A DNA stretch of 64,000 bases from Procambarus clarkii (taxonomy: Eukaryota > Arthropoda > Malacostraca > Decapoda > Cambaridae): contig NC_091156.1 in NCBI RefSeq assembly GCF_040958095.1, positions 23,987,729 through 24,051,728 of the forward strand, written 5' to 3'. The notes under the pieces were generated by a model. It did not search any database and had not been told where the DNA came from. It was given only the letters and a program-made list of their open reading frames with translations. Shown in pieces: positions 9,847-21,615 of the stretch. The translations under genes were made by a program, and so were the position numbers. The first letter of the stretch is position 1. Every line of letters begins with the position of its first letter.

Positions 9847-12211
9847 CTAGTTGTCAATCCGGGTGCAGCGTCTGGTGTGACTGATGAGGCCAATCCGAGA
9901 GTGGCAGTCCATCCCACAACAAGCACCAACAAAGTCCGATTCTGGTCTGTCTTCCTGGCTACCGGCTTTCCTTCTCTGTCTCTTTGCCTCCGATTCCTTG
10001 GCAAGTGACTCCTTGAACTTGGAGAGACCTCTTTGAACAGACTGCCCCCAGGCTGAACGGTCTGCAGCCAGTGTCTCCCATATAGCAAGATCGACGTCCA
10101 TGGCTTTCAGGTCCCTCTTGCATACGTCTTTGTACCGCAGCTGGGGCTTGCCTGTTGAACGCTTTCCCTGCATCAGCTCTCCGTACAGGAGATCCTTGGG
10201 GATCCTGCCGTCGCCCATTCGCACAACGTGCCCGAGCCAGCGCATTCGTCTAGCTCAGTTTCAGCATTGTGTACATGCTGATGTTTTCTTGCTCTCCCCA
10301 AGACGTTGTTGTTTGTCACCTTGTCCTGCCAGGTGATGTCCAAGATGTGTCGAAGGCAGCGCATGTGGTAAGCATTCAGCTGTCTTTCCTGACGGGCGCG
10401 GAGTGTCCAAGACTCACTGCCATAAAGGAGAGTGCTCAGGACACAGGCTCTGTAAACCTGATTCTTAGTATACTCAGTTAGCCTATTGTTGGCCCACACT
10501 CTCTTTGTCAGTCTGGACATGGTAGTAGATGCCTTACCGATGCGTTTGTTTAGCTCCGTATCAAGAGAGAGGGAGTCAGAGATTGTGGAGCCCAGGTACA
10601 CGAAGTCGTGAACGACTTCCAGTTTGGAATTGGAGACGCCGATGTCAGGTAGGGAGTCCACTCCTTATCCCATGACTTGTGTTTTCTTCAGACTGATGGC
10701 GAGTCCGAAAGTCTGAGAGGCCTTGCTGAAGCGGGTTATGAGCCATTGGAGGTCTTCGGCTGAGTGGGCAGTGACTGCTGCGTCGTCGGCAAAAAGGAAG
10801 TCACGCAGACACCTCAGCCGAACCTTCGTCTTGGCTCTCAGCCTGGCGAGCTTAAAGAGCTTTCCATCCGACCTGGTCTGGAGGTCGGATGGAATCCGAC
10901 CAGTGGTCGGATGGAGGTCGGTCGCCTTCCGTGACAGTGGTCGGATGGAGGTCGGTCGCCTTCCGTGACAGTGGTCGGATGGAGGTCGGTCGCCTTCCGT
11001 GACAGATCCGAAGGCGTGCCGCAGCGTAACTGCAAAGAAAGTCCCGAATAGGGTTGGAGCCAGTACGCAGCCCTGCTTTACTCCACTTCGGATGTCAAAG
11101 GCGTCTGATGTTAGGCCATCAAAGACCACGGTGCCCCTCATGTTCTCATGGAAAGATCTGATGATGCTGAGGAGCCTGGGTGGGCTTCCGATCTTGGGGA
11201 GGATCTTGAACAGGCCATCCCTGCTGACGAGGTCGAAGGCCTTCGTCAGATCTATGAAGGCTACGAAGAGTGGCTGCTTCTGTTCCCTGCATTTCTCCTG
11301 CAGTTGTCTGAGGGAAAAGACCATGTCGATGGTGGACCTGTCAGCTCTGAATCCGCATTGTGATTCTGGATAAACTCTCTCTGCAAGTACTTGGAGCCTC
11401 TTCAATGCGTCTCGAGCAAACAGCTTTCCAACAATACTGAGGAGGGAGATTCCACGGTAGTTGTTGCAGTCGCCCCTGTCACCTTTATTCTTATACAGCG
11501 TGACGATGTTGGCATCCCTCATGTCCTGTGGCACCTCTCCTTCTTCCCAGCAGAGGCAGAGAATTTCATGCAGCTCCATGAGCAGGCTACCTCTGCAGCA
11601 CTTCATGGTCTCAGCAGGAATGCCATCTTTGCCAGGAGCTTTACCAAAAGCAAGGGAGTCTAGGGCATCGCTGAGTTCTTCCAGGGTCGGTTCGCTGTCG
11701 AGCTCCATTAACACAGGCTGACACTCAATGGAGCTCAGGGCGACTTCGGTGACCACATTGTCCCTGGTGTATAGCTCAGAGTAGTGCTCGACCCAGCGCT
11801 TCAGCTGCAGTGTCTGGTCCTGAATCGCCTCGCCAGAGGCAGATTTCAGAGGAGCGGTCTTCCTCTGAATTGAGCCGAGGGCCTGCTTGATGCCGTCATA
11901 CATTGCCTGTATCCACTGCAGTCTATATCTGGGAGCAGAGCTGGAGCCAATAGTTGTTGGCACATCGCCTGGCGCTCTCCTGCACTTTGCAGCGGACGGC
12001 CCGAAGAATCTGTATGTTGCGCTGACTTGGGCAGGCTTTGTAGGCTGCCAAGGCGTTTCTCTTCTCTTCGATGACAGGTGTCATCTCTTCCGAGTGAGCC
12101 TCGAACCAGTTTGCCGACCTGCTGGTCTTCTTCCCAAAGGTGGAAATGGCAGCGTTGAACACAGCGTCTCTGAAGTGCTCCCATCTTTTACAGGCAGTGA
12201 CCCTGGCTGTC
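9847..12211 (-). pseudogene. RTE reverse transcriptase, broken
   Basis: Reading downward: a connector region with W-F-E-A-H-S-E-E-M (near 12,110), then the RT with GKAPGKDGIPAE, NYRGISLLS, FIDLTKAFDLV, GVKQGCVLAPTLF and catalytic FADDAA (near 10,790). The C-terminal region follows with DFVYLGSTISD, LYGSESWTLRARQ, RWLGHVVRMGDGRIPKDLL and a terminal zinc-like C...C-G-M-D-C-H-S-R-I-G...H-T-R-R-C. Breaks are a TAA stop just after the motif K-K-T-Q-V-M-G at 10,662-10,664, a frameshift near 10,240, and a frame change near 11,960. A 34-bp tandem expansion lies just before the catalytic motif. The endonuclease is missing through 5' truncation. Confidence 0.8.
10903..11004 (-). repeat. Three tandem 34-bp units inside the RTE coding region
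   Basis: Units start at 10,903, 10,937 and 10,971 and are identical by eye (starting GTGGTCGGATGGAGGTCGGT on the plus strand). Since 34 is not a multiple of three, the three copies are read in three different frames (DRPPSDH, GRRPTSIRP, KATDLHPTT), but 102 bp in total keeps the outer frame open. Confidence 0.9.
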
Positions 12212-12647
12212 ACTATTTAAACTACCTCATTTTGTTTAAGTGTAACCTTAGTATTCAACTATAGTGTACTTATAGTAGTATAGTAAGTAAGCTCTTCATT
12301 TTATAGATTTCATAATGGCTTTTTTACTTTTTGGTCATCTATTGTTATTAAGTATTCTAGTTCATTTTTTACATTCCTAAGTTCCCATTAAGTTTTTATT
12401 ACTTAAATTACCATTAAGTTTATATTACTTTAGAATTTTTATTCTACTTTTTCTTTGTAACCCAGCTTGCCTAACCTCACCACCCTTGCTCCATTGTGCT
12501 CTTTTGATTTGCCTTTGCAATTTTGATCATTAGTGCCAATAATTACCTACAGTGTACCTGAAAGTACTTTTAAGCAACCTACCTCTTTTTTGTGTATAGT
12601 CTTGTATACATATTTTTCTCATAGATAGTTCTTTTATCATTGTCTTT

Positions 12648-13801
12648 TTGGTTTTTCTGTACAACAGCCCTCTTATGCAAACTATTATAGATCCAGACCT
12701 TAACCTCTTATCTAGTATCTGTGACAATCAGCACTTTAATGATCTAAATTGCAGATATTACACAGCACATGATGTAAACAATGTTTTAGCGTGTAATCAC
12801 AATGTTTCTGTAATTAACTTGAATATAAGATCTCTTTGCAAGCACTTTGATGATGTTAATGCCCTGATTCAAACAGTTGACAACAAATTCTCTATTATTG
12901 TGTTTACTGAAACGTGGTTAAAAGAGGACACTTCTCAACTCTACAACATACCAAACTACTCAGCCATTCAAAACTGTCGTCCTATAAAAAGAGGTGGTGG
13001 TATTTCTCTTTACTACCACCATGCACTGACTTGCTTAAAAGTAATTAAATCTAGAGACCCTTATGGAGAGTATATATTTGTCTCTTTCAGAGTCAAGGAT
13101 AACGATGCTGTCTTGACTGTGTGGGCAGTCTATAGGGTTCCTAACACTGATGTGACTGAATTTAACTCAGACCTTAGAAATCTTATACTAGAGAATCGAC
13201 TGAACAAAAACCACTTAATTATTTCTGGTGACTTTAACGTTGACCTCTGCGTGCCTGATAACTCTCCTGCTGCTAGTTTCCTCAACTGTATGAATTCCTG
13301 CTTCCTCATACCCTTAATCACTAGACCTACTAGAATCACTGACAGTACTGCCACGGCTCTTGATCACATCTGGACCAACATAACCTCTCCACTTACTTTA
13401 GGGATAATCATCGATAGCACTACAGACCATTACTCCACATTTCTCCTAACCAACATTAACAAACCACCTCTAGAAGCAAGGGAGATAAGCTTTAGGCTGT
13501 ACAATGAAACAGCTATAGGCAGTTTTATAGCTGCTGCTGCTAATATCAACTGGGAATCTGAATTAGGGAACATCAACCTAGCAGTGCAATCATTTCTTCA
13601 AAAAACTCTCAGCCTTTATAACACCCACTGTCCTATGCTAACGAAACAAGTCACAACTAAAAGGCTAAACAATCCTTGGCTTACAAAGGGGATACTTAAA
13701 TCCATTAATAAAAAACATGACCTTGAGAAAAAAGTATAGGCTAGGAATCGTCTCCAAAGAAATCTCAAAGAATAACTCATCATTGCTATCTAAAATAATT
13801 A
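12648..13801 (+). pseudogene. CR1-A ORF2, endonuclease domain
   Basis: The frame starts near MQTIIDPDLNLL and carries an exonuclease-endonuclease-phosphatase type domain: N-I-R-S-L at the start, the acidic motif FTETWL, SGDFNVDL, and a terminal T-D-H-Y-S-T-F. It then runs into the linker (NNPWLTKGILKSINKK). The endonuclease nicks target DNA to prime reverse transcription. The frame shifts near 13,735 and is then interrupted at 13,802 by another CR1 fragment. The RT half resumes at 15,125. Confidence 0.8.
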
Positions 13802-15124
13802 TATGTTTTAATTATAATTAATTGTATGTAAAAAAATAAGTATGTTTCTGTGAATAATTCAATTTCTCCCACCCTACCCATAAACATTGGTGTTCCTCAG
13901 GGCAGCATACTTAGCCCTCTCCTCTTTCTCATCTACATTAATGATCTTCCAAATGCCTCCCAACACCTCAAACCAATTCTATTTGCTGACGACACAACCT
14001 TCATTTACTCCAGTCCTAACCCCCCCCCCCCCCTTTGCTCTAAATACTGAGCTGAATAAAGTCCATCTTTGGCTAACTGCCAACAAACTCACCTTTAACA
14101 TTGACAAAACTTTCTATATTCTGTTTGGCAATAAATCCTCAAATCAAATATATCTCAAAATAAACAATACCCAAATTTGTAACAAATTAGATGGCAAATT
14201 CCTTGGCATTCTCATTGACCACAAGCTGAATTTCCAGGGACACATTCTAAATATATAAAAAATAGTTTCAAAAACTGTTGGCATTCTTTCTAAGATCAGA
14301 TATTATGTACCCCGCCCTGCCCTGGTGACTCTCTATTACTCCCTCATCTATCCATATCTCAACTATGGTATTTGTGCTTGGGGTTCTACTACCCAAAATC
14401 ATTTACGTCCTCTAATTACTCAACACAAAGCTGCTATTAGGACAATATCCAACTCTGGCCCCAGACATCACTCGGCATCCCTACTCAAATCTCTGAATAT
14501 GTTAGATATTAAGTCGCACATTCTCTCATGTGTATTATACATATATAAAACGCTGAACTGTAATGCCAATCCTGACCTCAAAAGCTTCATAGAAGGTTGT
14601 AACAGAACCCATGAGCACCACACCAGAAATAAATACAGTTTTGATATTCCAAGAGTACGACTTAATCAAACTAGAAATGCTCAACAAATCAAGGGACCCA
14701 GAATGTGGAATGACCTTCCCAACCATGTTAAAGACTGTACCTCTCTCAACCAGTTTAAGATAAAAACGAAGCTATATCTAATAAATTCCCTGTAACCTAC
14801 CTTACCCCTCTATTGTCAACCTATGTCTGGTTTTTTTTAAACGATGCTGTTTGTCGACCTAATTGTATTTGTGCTGCTTTTTCAGCCATGTTCCCCCCTT
14901 TTTATCTCTTTTTTTTATTTGTTCTCAACTCATTTTATTCTTTATGCTCAATTAGTATTAAGCTTTAGTCATTTAAGTTTTTCATGCCCGAAACGCTTTG
15001 CGTAATAGTGGATTTAGGCATTGTATGTATTAGCCTTATCTATAAATCCATCATTCTTTGTAAAATCTCTTGTATGTATGTACCTTACCTAAATAAACAT
15101 TTATTTATTTATTTATTATATTTA
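13802..15124 (+). mobile_element. 5'-truncated CR1-A copy nested in CR1-A ORF2
   Basis: The host sequence reads AAAATAATT just before and ATAATTAGGAGAGCC just after, so the linker of the older copy is continuous across it. The insert starts with about 40 bp of AT-rich filler, then RT from [14 protein letters not shown] and FADDTT. A C-run expansion (14,023-14,033) breaks the frame. Downstream come the C-terminal region (WGSTTQNHL...NKYSFDIPRVRL), the CR1-A 3' UTR with its CCCGAAACGCTTTGCGTAAT hairpin, and a TTTA-repeat tail. Confidence 0.8.
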
Positions 15125-17231
15125 TTATAATTAGGAGAGCCAAAACTAAATACTACGAAGACAAATTTACCCAAACAAAGGGCAACATTAAGAAAACATG
15201 GAGCACAATTTCTCAAATATTGGGATCAAAGAAGATTATAAATAACAAACCAATACTCCTATCAAATAATGATGGTCTGCTTTCAGGCTCTGACACCGCT
15301 CTTGAGATCAATAGGTTCTTCTCTTCCACTGGGTCATCCCTTGCAAATAATATTCCATCGTCCAGTACTAATATTCAGGACTATCTTACAGGAAACTATC
15401 CACAGTCTCTGTACCTAATGCCTACTAATTCCACTGATGTTACTGACATAATCCTTTCCCTTAAAACCAAGTCTAGTGCCCATAAGGAGATACCAACTCT
15501 TATTTACAAAAAAGCCTCCAGATTTTTAGCTCCTGCCATTGCATTGCTCTTCAACAAGTTACTTGAACACCAAACCTTTCCAGATATTCTAAAAAAGCGA
15601 GATTAACCCCTGTCCACAAATGTGGTGATCCCACTGATGTTAACAACTTCAGACCTATATCAATTCTGCCAAACTTGTCAAAAATATTTGAAAAACTAAT
15701 TTATAAGCAGCTTTATTCTTATCTAGCCAAACTCAATATACTTAGCTCTTGTCAATATGGCTTCAGACCCCCAAAAAAGCACTAACGATGCACTTATTAG
15801 TATGATTAACTTGATACATACAGCTCTTGATAAAAATGAGTTCCCTGTTGGGTTATTTGTAGACCTGCGTAAGGCTTTTGACACTGTTAACCACCAAAAC
15901 CTTCTTCTTAAATTGCAATATTATGGAGTCAGAGGTCCAGTATGTTTCTGTGAATAATTCAATTTCTCCCACCCTACCCATCAACATTGGTGTTCCCCAG
16001 GGGCAGCATACTTGGCCCTCTCTTCTTTCTCATCTCCATCAATGACCTTCCAAATGCCTCCCAGCATCCTAAACCAATTCTATTTGCTGACGATACGACC
16101 TTCATTTACTCCAGTCCTGACGCCCTTGCTCTAAATGTCACAGTGAATACTGAGCTAAATAAAGTCCATCACTAGCCAACTGCCAACAAACTCACCCTCA
16201 ATATTGACAAAACTTTCTATATTTTGTTTGGCAATAAATCCTCAAATCAAATAAATCTCAGGATTAACAATACCCAAATTTGTAACAAGTAGATGGCAAA
16301 TTCCTTGGCTTTCTCATTGACCGCAAGCTGAATTTCTAGGGACACATTCTAAATATATAAAAAAAAAGTTTCAAAAACTGTTGGCATTCTTTCTAAGATC
16401 AGATATTATGTACCTCGCCCTGCCCTGGTGACACTCTATTATTCTCTCATCTATCCATATCTCAACTATGGTATTTGTGCTTGGGGTTCTACTACCCAAA
16501 ATCATTTACGTCCTCTAATTACTCAACACAAAGCTGCTATTAGGACAATATCTCACTCTGGCCTCAGACATCACTCGGTACCCTTACTCAAATCTCTGAA
16601 TATGTTAGATATTGAGCCCTGCACATCCTCTCATGTGTATTTTATATATATAAAACGCTGAACTGTAATGTCAGTCCTGACCTTAAAAGCTTCCAAGAAG
16701 GTTGTAACAGATCCCATGAGCACCACACCAGAAACAAATACCTATTTGATATTCCAAGAGTACGACTTAGTCAAACTAGAAATGCTTTACAAATCAAGGG
16801 ACCTTGAATGTGGAATGACCTTCCCAATTATGTTAAAGACTGTACCTCTCCCAACCAGTTTAAGATAAAAACTAAGTACTCCCTAATTAACTCCATGTAA
16901 CCTACCTCACCCCCAAAATGTCAACCCATGTCTACTATTTTAAACAATGCTGTTTTGTTGACCAAATTGTATTTTTGTTTTTTCTGCCATTTCCCCCCCC
17001 CCCCTCTTTTTTTCCATTCTTTTCTTATTTTTTCTCAACACAATTTATACTTAAATTTCAATTAGTAATAAGTTTTAGTCTTAGTGTTTTTCCTGCCCGA
17101 AACGCTTTGCGTAATAGTGGCTTTAGGCATTACATGTACTAGCTCTATCTATAAATCCATCAACTTTTGTATCTTACCTTGTATGTATGTACCTTACCTG
17201 AATAAAAAATTATTATTATTATTATTATTAG
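15125..17231 (+). pseudogene. CR1-A ORF2, reverse transcriptase half, and 3' UTR
   Basis: It resumes at R-R-A-K-T-K-Y-Y-E-D. Frames then carry SRFLAPAIALLFNKLL (15,480-15,606), DLRKAFDTVNH (15,850-15,900), ILGPLFFLISINDLP and [10 protein letters not shown] (about 16,090). Frameshifts occur at 15,600, 15,957, 16,176, 16,290 and 16,625. About 60 bp of the finger/palm region are missing at 15,936, where GVRG joins directly to the YVSVNN-coding sequence. The 3' UTR (16,903-17,231) ends with the CR1-A hairpin and an ATT-repeat tail. Long dead. Confidence 0.75.
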
Positions 17232-17236
17232 CAAGG

Positions 17237-17852
17237 GGGAGCAATTAAGAGAGGAACTCCCCTAGTCAAGGGGATTAAGGTCCCGAAACTGAGAGCAGAA
17301 CTGGTGATGAAATAATAGAAGATATAGATAAGTGGATAGATTTTGACGAAGAAGCCCCAAACAATCAAAACATGACCAGTGATGAAATTATAGAATTAGT
17401 ATGTTCATCAAAAAAGACAGAAGAGTGAAATGAAGAAAATGGTGAAGAAGGAGAAGAGGAAGAGGACTAGGATGAAGAAGTGTTAAAGGAAAATTGTAAT
17501 ATGGAACAAGTTCAGAAATATTTTGAATGCATTCTGGAATTTATGGAAATGAGTAACAGTGAGTTTGAAACTAAGGACATGATGAAGCTGTACAATTTGT
17601 ATATGAAGTTTTTGAAAACAAGCTCAAAGGGAATGAAACAAATGTCAGTTAAAGAGTCTTTTTGCAAAGGTTTCCAAGAAAGCTCACATTGCCCCACCTG
17701 TACCTGACTCATCACATGTTGAACCAAATGCGTCAAAATCTGAGGTTACCTTATCACTATTATTCTTCACTTCAGTCAACCCAATACCAACATCCACCAC
17801 CACGTCTTCCACGGAAATAACTGATCCATCAACAATGATCAGGGATAATCAA
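17237..17852 (+). pseudogene. Tigger/jerky-like transposase acidic tail, downstream part
   Basis: A frame with two stops reads TGDEIIEDIDKWIDFDEE...MTSDEIIEL, then a Glu-rich tract, then MEQVQKYFECILEFMEM. Tigger/jerky-like transposases end with such an acidic D/E-rich region containing a D-D-E-I-V motif, followed by a short helical segment. It sits immediately after the CR1-A tail, matching the transposase fragment at 1-219. An alternative is an unrelated acidic host-gene relic. Confidence 0.4.
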
Positions 17853-20585
17853 CATAACTCATCATTCTAGAAGGTGATTTCAATATTGACCTGGATCTTC
17901 AAAACAACCCTCAAGTGGACTATTTCCGTAACAGCATGCATTCCTGTATGCTAATCCCCACAATCACCAAGCCCACCCGAGTCACTTAAACATCTGCCAC
18001 TACCTTGGATCACTCATGGACTAATAAAACAGCTCCCCTTACATCTGGGGTAATCTATGATAGAACAACTGACCACTATCCTACCTTCCTCACAGCAAAC
18101 TTGGATACAATACCTCCAGAAAGCAAGAAACTCTCATTCAGGCTACACAGTGAATCGGCTTTAGGCAATCTCTCTAATGCACTCCACAATATTAACTGGG
18201 AATCTGAATTCAATAATACACAGGATATAAACTCATTAACTAACCTCTTTCTTTCCTAAACTCTAAGCCTCTACAACACTCACTGTCCCCTCCTTACCAA
18301 ACAAATAACTGTCAAAAGAAAAACAATCCGTGGCTCACAAGTGGCATAATCAAATCAATCAACAAAAACATGAATATGAAAAGAAATTTAGGATTGGCCT
18401 AGTTACAAAGGAAGTAGTTAAGAGGTACTCATCAGTGCTTACCAGTATCATAAGAAAAGCCAAGCTTTCATATTATGAGACTAGACTCAAAGAAGCAAAA
18501 GGCAATATGAAAAGCACATGGAATACCATCTTTAATATCCTAGGAACAAAACAACAATCCCACAAACAGATAACACTCTCTAAGGATGGCTTTACACCGT
18601 CAACTGATTTAGAAATGGCAAATGAATTTAATAGCTTCTTTTCATCGGTTGGTGCTAACCTTGCTAGTAAAATCCCACAGACTCAAACACATATCAACAC
18701 ATATCTCTCAGGCAGCTATCCAAACTCTCTTCTCCTTTTACCAGTCAGCCCGACAGATGTTGTGTCCATCATACACTCACTAAAAACCAAAGCTGGGAAC
18801 ATCTGTGAAATCCTATCCATTGTATACAAGAGATCCTCCCAAGCCCTTGCGCCACCCATAGCTCTGCTGTTCAATAAACCCCTTGAGTGTCATACTTTCC
18901 CTGATATTCTTAAAGTAGCAAGAGTAACGCCAGTTCATAAAGGAGGTAATCCGGCAGACATAAACAATTATAGACCAATATCTAACCTACACATCCTATC
19001 AAAAATATTTGAAAAAATGATCTACAAACAGCTTTACTCCTACCTCGTAAAATTCGACATTCTTAGCCCCTGTCAGTTTGGCTTCCGCTCACAAAAGAGT
19101 ACCAACGATGCAATTATTAGTCTCCTTGATATAATTTACTCAGCCCTTGACAAAAATGAGTTTCCGATTGGACTCTTCATTGACCTGAGAAAGGCCTTTG
19201 ACACTGTTAATCACAATTACCTCTTACGTAAACTCCATCATTATGGAATCCGAGGCCATGCACTAATCCGGCAGACTAGTGCATGATAGGATTGGGATTA
19301 AGATAGGATTGGATTATATCCAATGTCTCTAACATTCTGAAACCTATTTTGTTTGCTGATGATACTACCGTCATCTACTCTAACCCCAACCCACATACAC
19401 TAAATGATGTTGTTAATAATGAACTAAAAAAAGTCCTCTTATGGATGTCAACCAATAAACTAACACTTAACATAGAAAAAACCTACTACATCTTATTTGG
19501 AAGCAAATCTACAAATGCAATTCAGCTTCAGATAGATAATGTAAACATTAGCAATAAAAATGATGGAAAGTTTCTTGGCCTATTCCTAGACCAGAGACTC
19601 AACTTCAGCACCCACATACAACACATAACTAAGAAAGTCTCTAAAACAGTTGGGATACTCTCCAAAATCAGATATTATGTACCTAACTCTGCTCTCATCT
19701 CTCTATATTATGCACTAATCTATCCCTATCTTAATTATGGTATCTGTGCATGGGGTTCAACCACTGCAAACCACCTCAAGTCCATCATCACCCACCAAAA
19801 TCTGCTATCAGAATAATAACAAATTCTGCTTTCAGACAACACTCAGCCCCCTTGTTTAACTCCCTTAACATGCTAAACATAATCTCACTCCACAAATTTT
19901 CTTGTCAATTACATTTACAAAACCCTGTTCTTAAACGCAAATCCTGCTCTGAAACTCTCCCTGGACAGATGTAATAGGACCCATTATCACCACACCAGAA
20001 ATAAATATCTCTCTTTGATATCCCCAGAGACAAACTTAATCTGTGTAAACACTCTATGCAAATAAAGGGACCCAGTCTATGGAACTCACACCCTAATGAA
20101 TTGAAAAGCTGTCCAACTTTTGCGTCATTCAAAAACAAAACTAAAAAGTACCTAATCTCATCTGCATAGTTTTTTTTTTACCTTGTTGCTTTAAAATTGC
20201 ACTGTATCTATTGCTACCCAATCTCCCTATCTTTATGTACCCAATCTGAACATCTTTACCAATGTGATCACTACTGTCTTCTTATATGTGCTATCAATCT
20301 GCTGTACGGTGTCTGTTAATCTTGTTTGAATTACCAATCAAGTTGTCAATGTAATCAGAGCTTTAATATACCAATGTGCTTTAATATACTTACTATTCTC
20401 TCTCATCTCATTTTTTTTTCTTGCAATGTATCTGTTATCATTTTATTAATTCTGCTAGAATTTGCCTACTTAAAATTATCTGTTAGATTAAGGACTTGCC
20501 CGAAACACTGCGCGTACTAGTGACTTTAGAAGATTGTAAATACTATGCTATGTATTCTCTCTAACCCAATGTACCTTCTTGTATA

Positions 20586-20616
<31 letters not shown>

Positions 20617-20620
20617 ACAA
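17853..20620 (+). mobile_element. CR1-B LINE copy, 5'-truncated, internally rearranged
   Basis: It starts within the endonuclease (EGDFNIDLDLQ near 17,872 in a broken frame) and runs to a 3' UTR with the CR1-B hairpin region (about 20,500) and an AAAT-repeat tail (20,585-20,620). It aligns along its length with the minus-strand copy at 23,594-26,975. Confidence 0.8.
18005..20168 (+). pseudogene. CR1-B ORF2 remnant (end of endonuclease, RT)
   Basis: Frames carry TTDHYPTFL (endonuclease end), a linker (18,330-18,560), PVHKGGNPADINNYRPISNL, QFGFRSQKSTNDA, DLRKAFDTVNH and FADDTTVIYS (19,360). About 200 bp between GIRGHA and the SNILKPILF segment are replaced by roughly 60 bp of unrelated filler (19,262-19,320) that includes GCACTA...TAGTGC inverted arms. 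Further frameshifts follow near 19,815 and 19,960. It is not functional. Confidence 0.75.
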
Positions 20621-20862
20621 GTGGATCAGTACTCTTATTGGTGAGCACAAACATTTATACTGTCATGAGTACTGTCACATTTATACTATGAACCTATAAG
20701 ATTTTTTCCCTACATTTCTCGTTTATTTTTTTCTACATTTCTCGTTTATTTTTGTTTCTACATTTCTCGTTTACGAACTTACAGGGTAACCGACGGGTCT
20801 CATCCCTAAGGGGCTTACAAAGCAAATGGTCCTCTGTAATTCCACCCCTAACAATATAGGCA
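20621..20862 (+). other. Intergenic stretch with a short triplicated motif
   Basis: No gene is seen. CTACATTTCTCGTTTA occurs three times between about 20,722 and 20,775, each separated by a T-rich spacer (period about 20-27 bp). Confidence 0.6.
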
Positions 20863-21346
20863 CATATAGGCAGGGTGACATTGGCAGCGTATGGGACGTT
20901 TGCAAACATTAGAATGTCATTAAGAAGCCTAAATCAGGACACGTTCAAAGCAATGTACACAGTGGTTGATAGACCAGTACTGGAATATGCAGCACCTGCT
21001 TGGAATCTGTACCTTGTGAAACATATTACTAAAACCGAAAAAGCTCAGAGGTTTGCTACTTGTTTAGTGCCAGAGCTTAGTGGGTTAAGTTGAGAATAGG
21101 CTGAAGGAATTGGATCTCACAACCTTAGAGGACAGAAGAAATAGAAGAGATATGATAACAACTTAGAAGATACTGAAGGGAATAGACAAGGTCGACATGG
21201 ACAGCCTCTTTAAGTTGAGAGATAGTAGGACAAAAGGACACAAGTGGAAGTTGGAATAAAAAATGAGTCAAAGAAATGTAAGGAAATACTTGTACCCTGT
21301 AGTGGTGGAATGCACTAAGAGAAGAAGTTGTAGAAGCCACCTCCAT
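20863..21346 (+). pseudogene. L2/CR1-clade LINE ORF2 C-terminal fragment
   Basis: The fragment begins near TLAAYGTF and contains V-D-R-P-V-L-E-Y-A-A-P-A-W-N and EKAQRFATCLVPELSGLS. In other frames it goes on to LKELDLTTLEDRR and MSQRNVRKYLYP. These are the thumb and C-terminal motifs of L2-type reverse transcriptases. It appears unrelated to the adjacent CR1-B and closer to the L2 element at 62,340, although that ORF leaves the window before the comparable region. Confidence 0.6.
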
Positions 21347-21615
21347 TCACAACTTTTTTTTTATACAAGAGTTGTTACAGTCTTGTACAGCCACGAGTCC
21401 GCGTGGCATTTCGGGCAAGTCCTTAATCCTAAGAGCCCCGGAATACGACCCCCGAGAAGAATCATTTAACAACCAGGTACCAATTTTACTGTTGTGTTAA
21501 ACAGAGGCTACAGTTAAGGATTTGCGCCCAGTAAATCCTCCCCAGCCAGGATACGATCATAGGACAAAGCACTCGCGGAACGCCAAGTGAGCATCTTACC
21601 ACTACGCCACGGAGA
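21347..21615 (-). mobile_element. tRNA-derived SINE (family S2), minus strand
   Basis: On the minus strand: a tRNA-like head with A-box-like GTGGCGTAGTGGTAAGATGC (near 21,610-21,590), a degraded B box, and a body ending in CTTGCCCGAAATGCCACGCG, followed by CTCTTGTATAAAAAAAA. It matches the plus-strand copy at 38,857-39,131. The final 50-60 bp resemble the 3' end of CR1-B, indicating mobilisation by that LINE. It is inserted at the edge of a BEL gag relic. Confidence 0.75.

Larger units (their letters stand above)
9804..12212 (-). mobile_element. RTE-type LINE, 5'-truncated
   Basis: The flanks CTATTTAAACTA at 9,792-9,803 and 12,213-12,224 are identical 12-bp target duplications. The 3' end reads (minus strand) ...GGATGCCTACTAC, the short trinucleotide end typical of this group. 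The single coding region is broken in several places. It inserted into the spacer between CR1-A ORF1 and ORF2, in the opposite orientation. Confidence 0.85.
220..17231 (+). mobile_element. CR1-A LINE, nearly full length, interrupted by four nested elements
   Basis: The 5' UTR (about 220-483) aligns by eye with the reverse complement of 30,840-31,365 in the other long CR1 copy. The order is then 5' UTR, ORF1 (5,818-6,276 and 9,026-9,589), spacer (9,590-9,791 and 12,225-12,640), ORF2 (12,648-13,801 and 15,125-16,880) and a 3' UTR ending in an ATT repeat. Excluding the insertions at 484-5,735, 6,273-9,025, 9,804-12,212 and 13,802-15,124 leaves roughly 5.3 kb, a normal CR1 length. Stops and frameshifts make it a dead copy. 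CR1-type elements move by target-primed reverse transcription. Confidence 0.8.
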
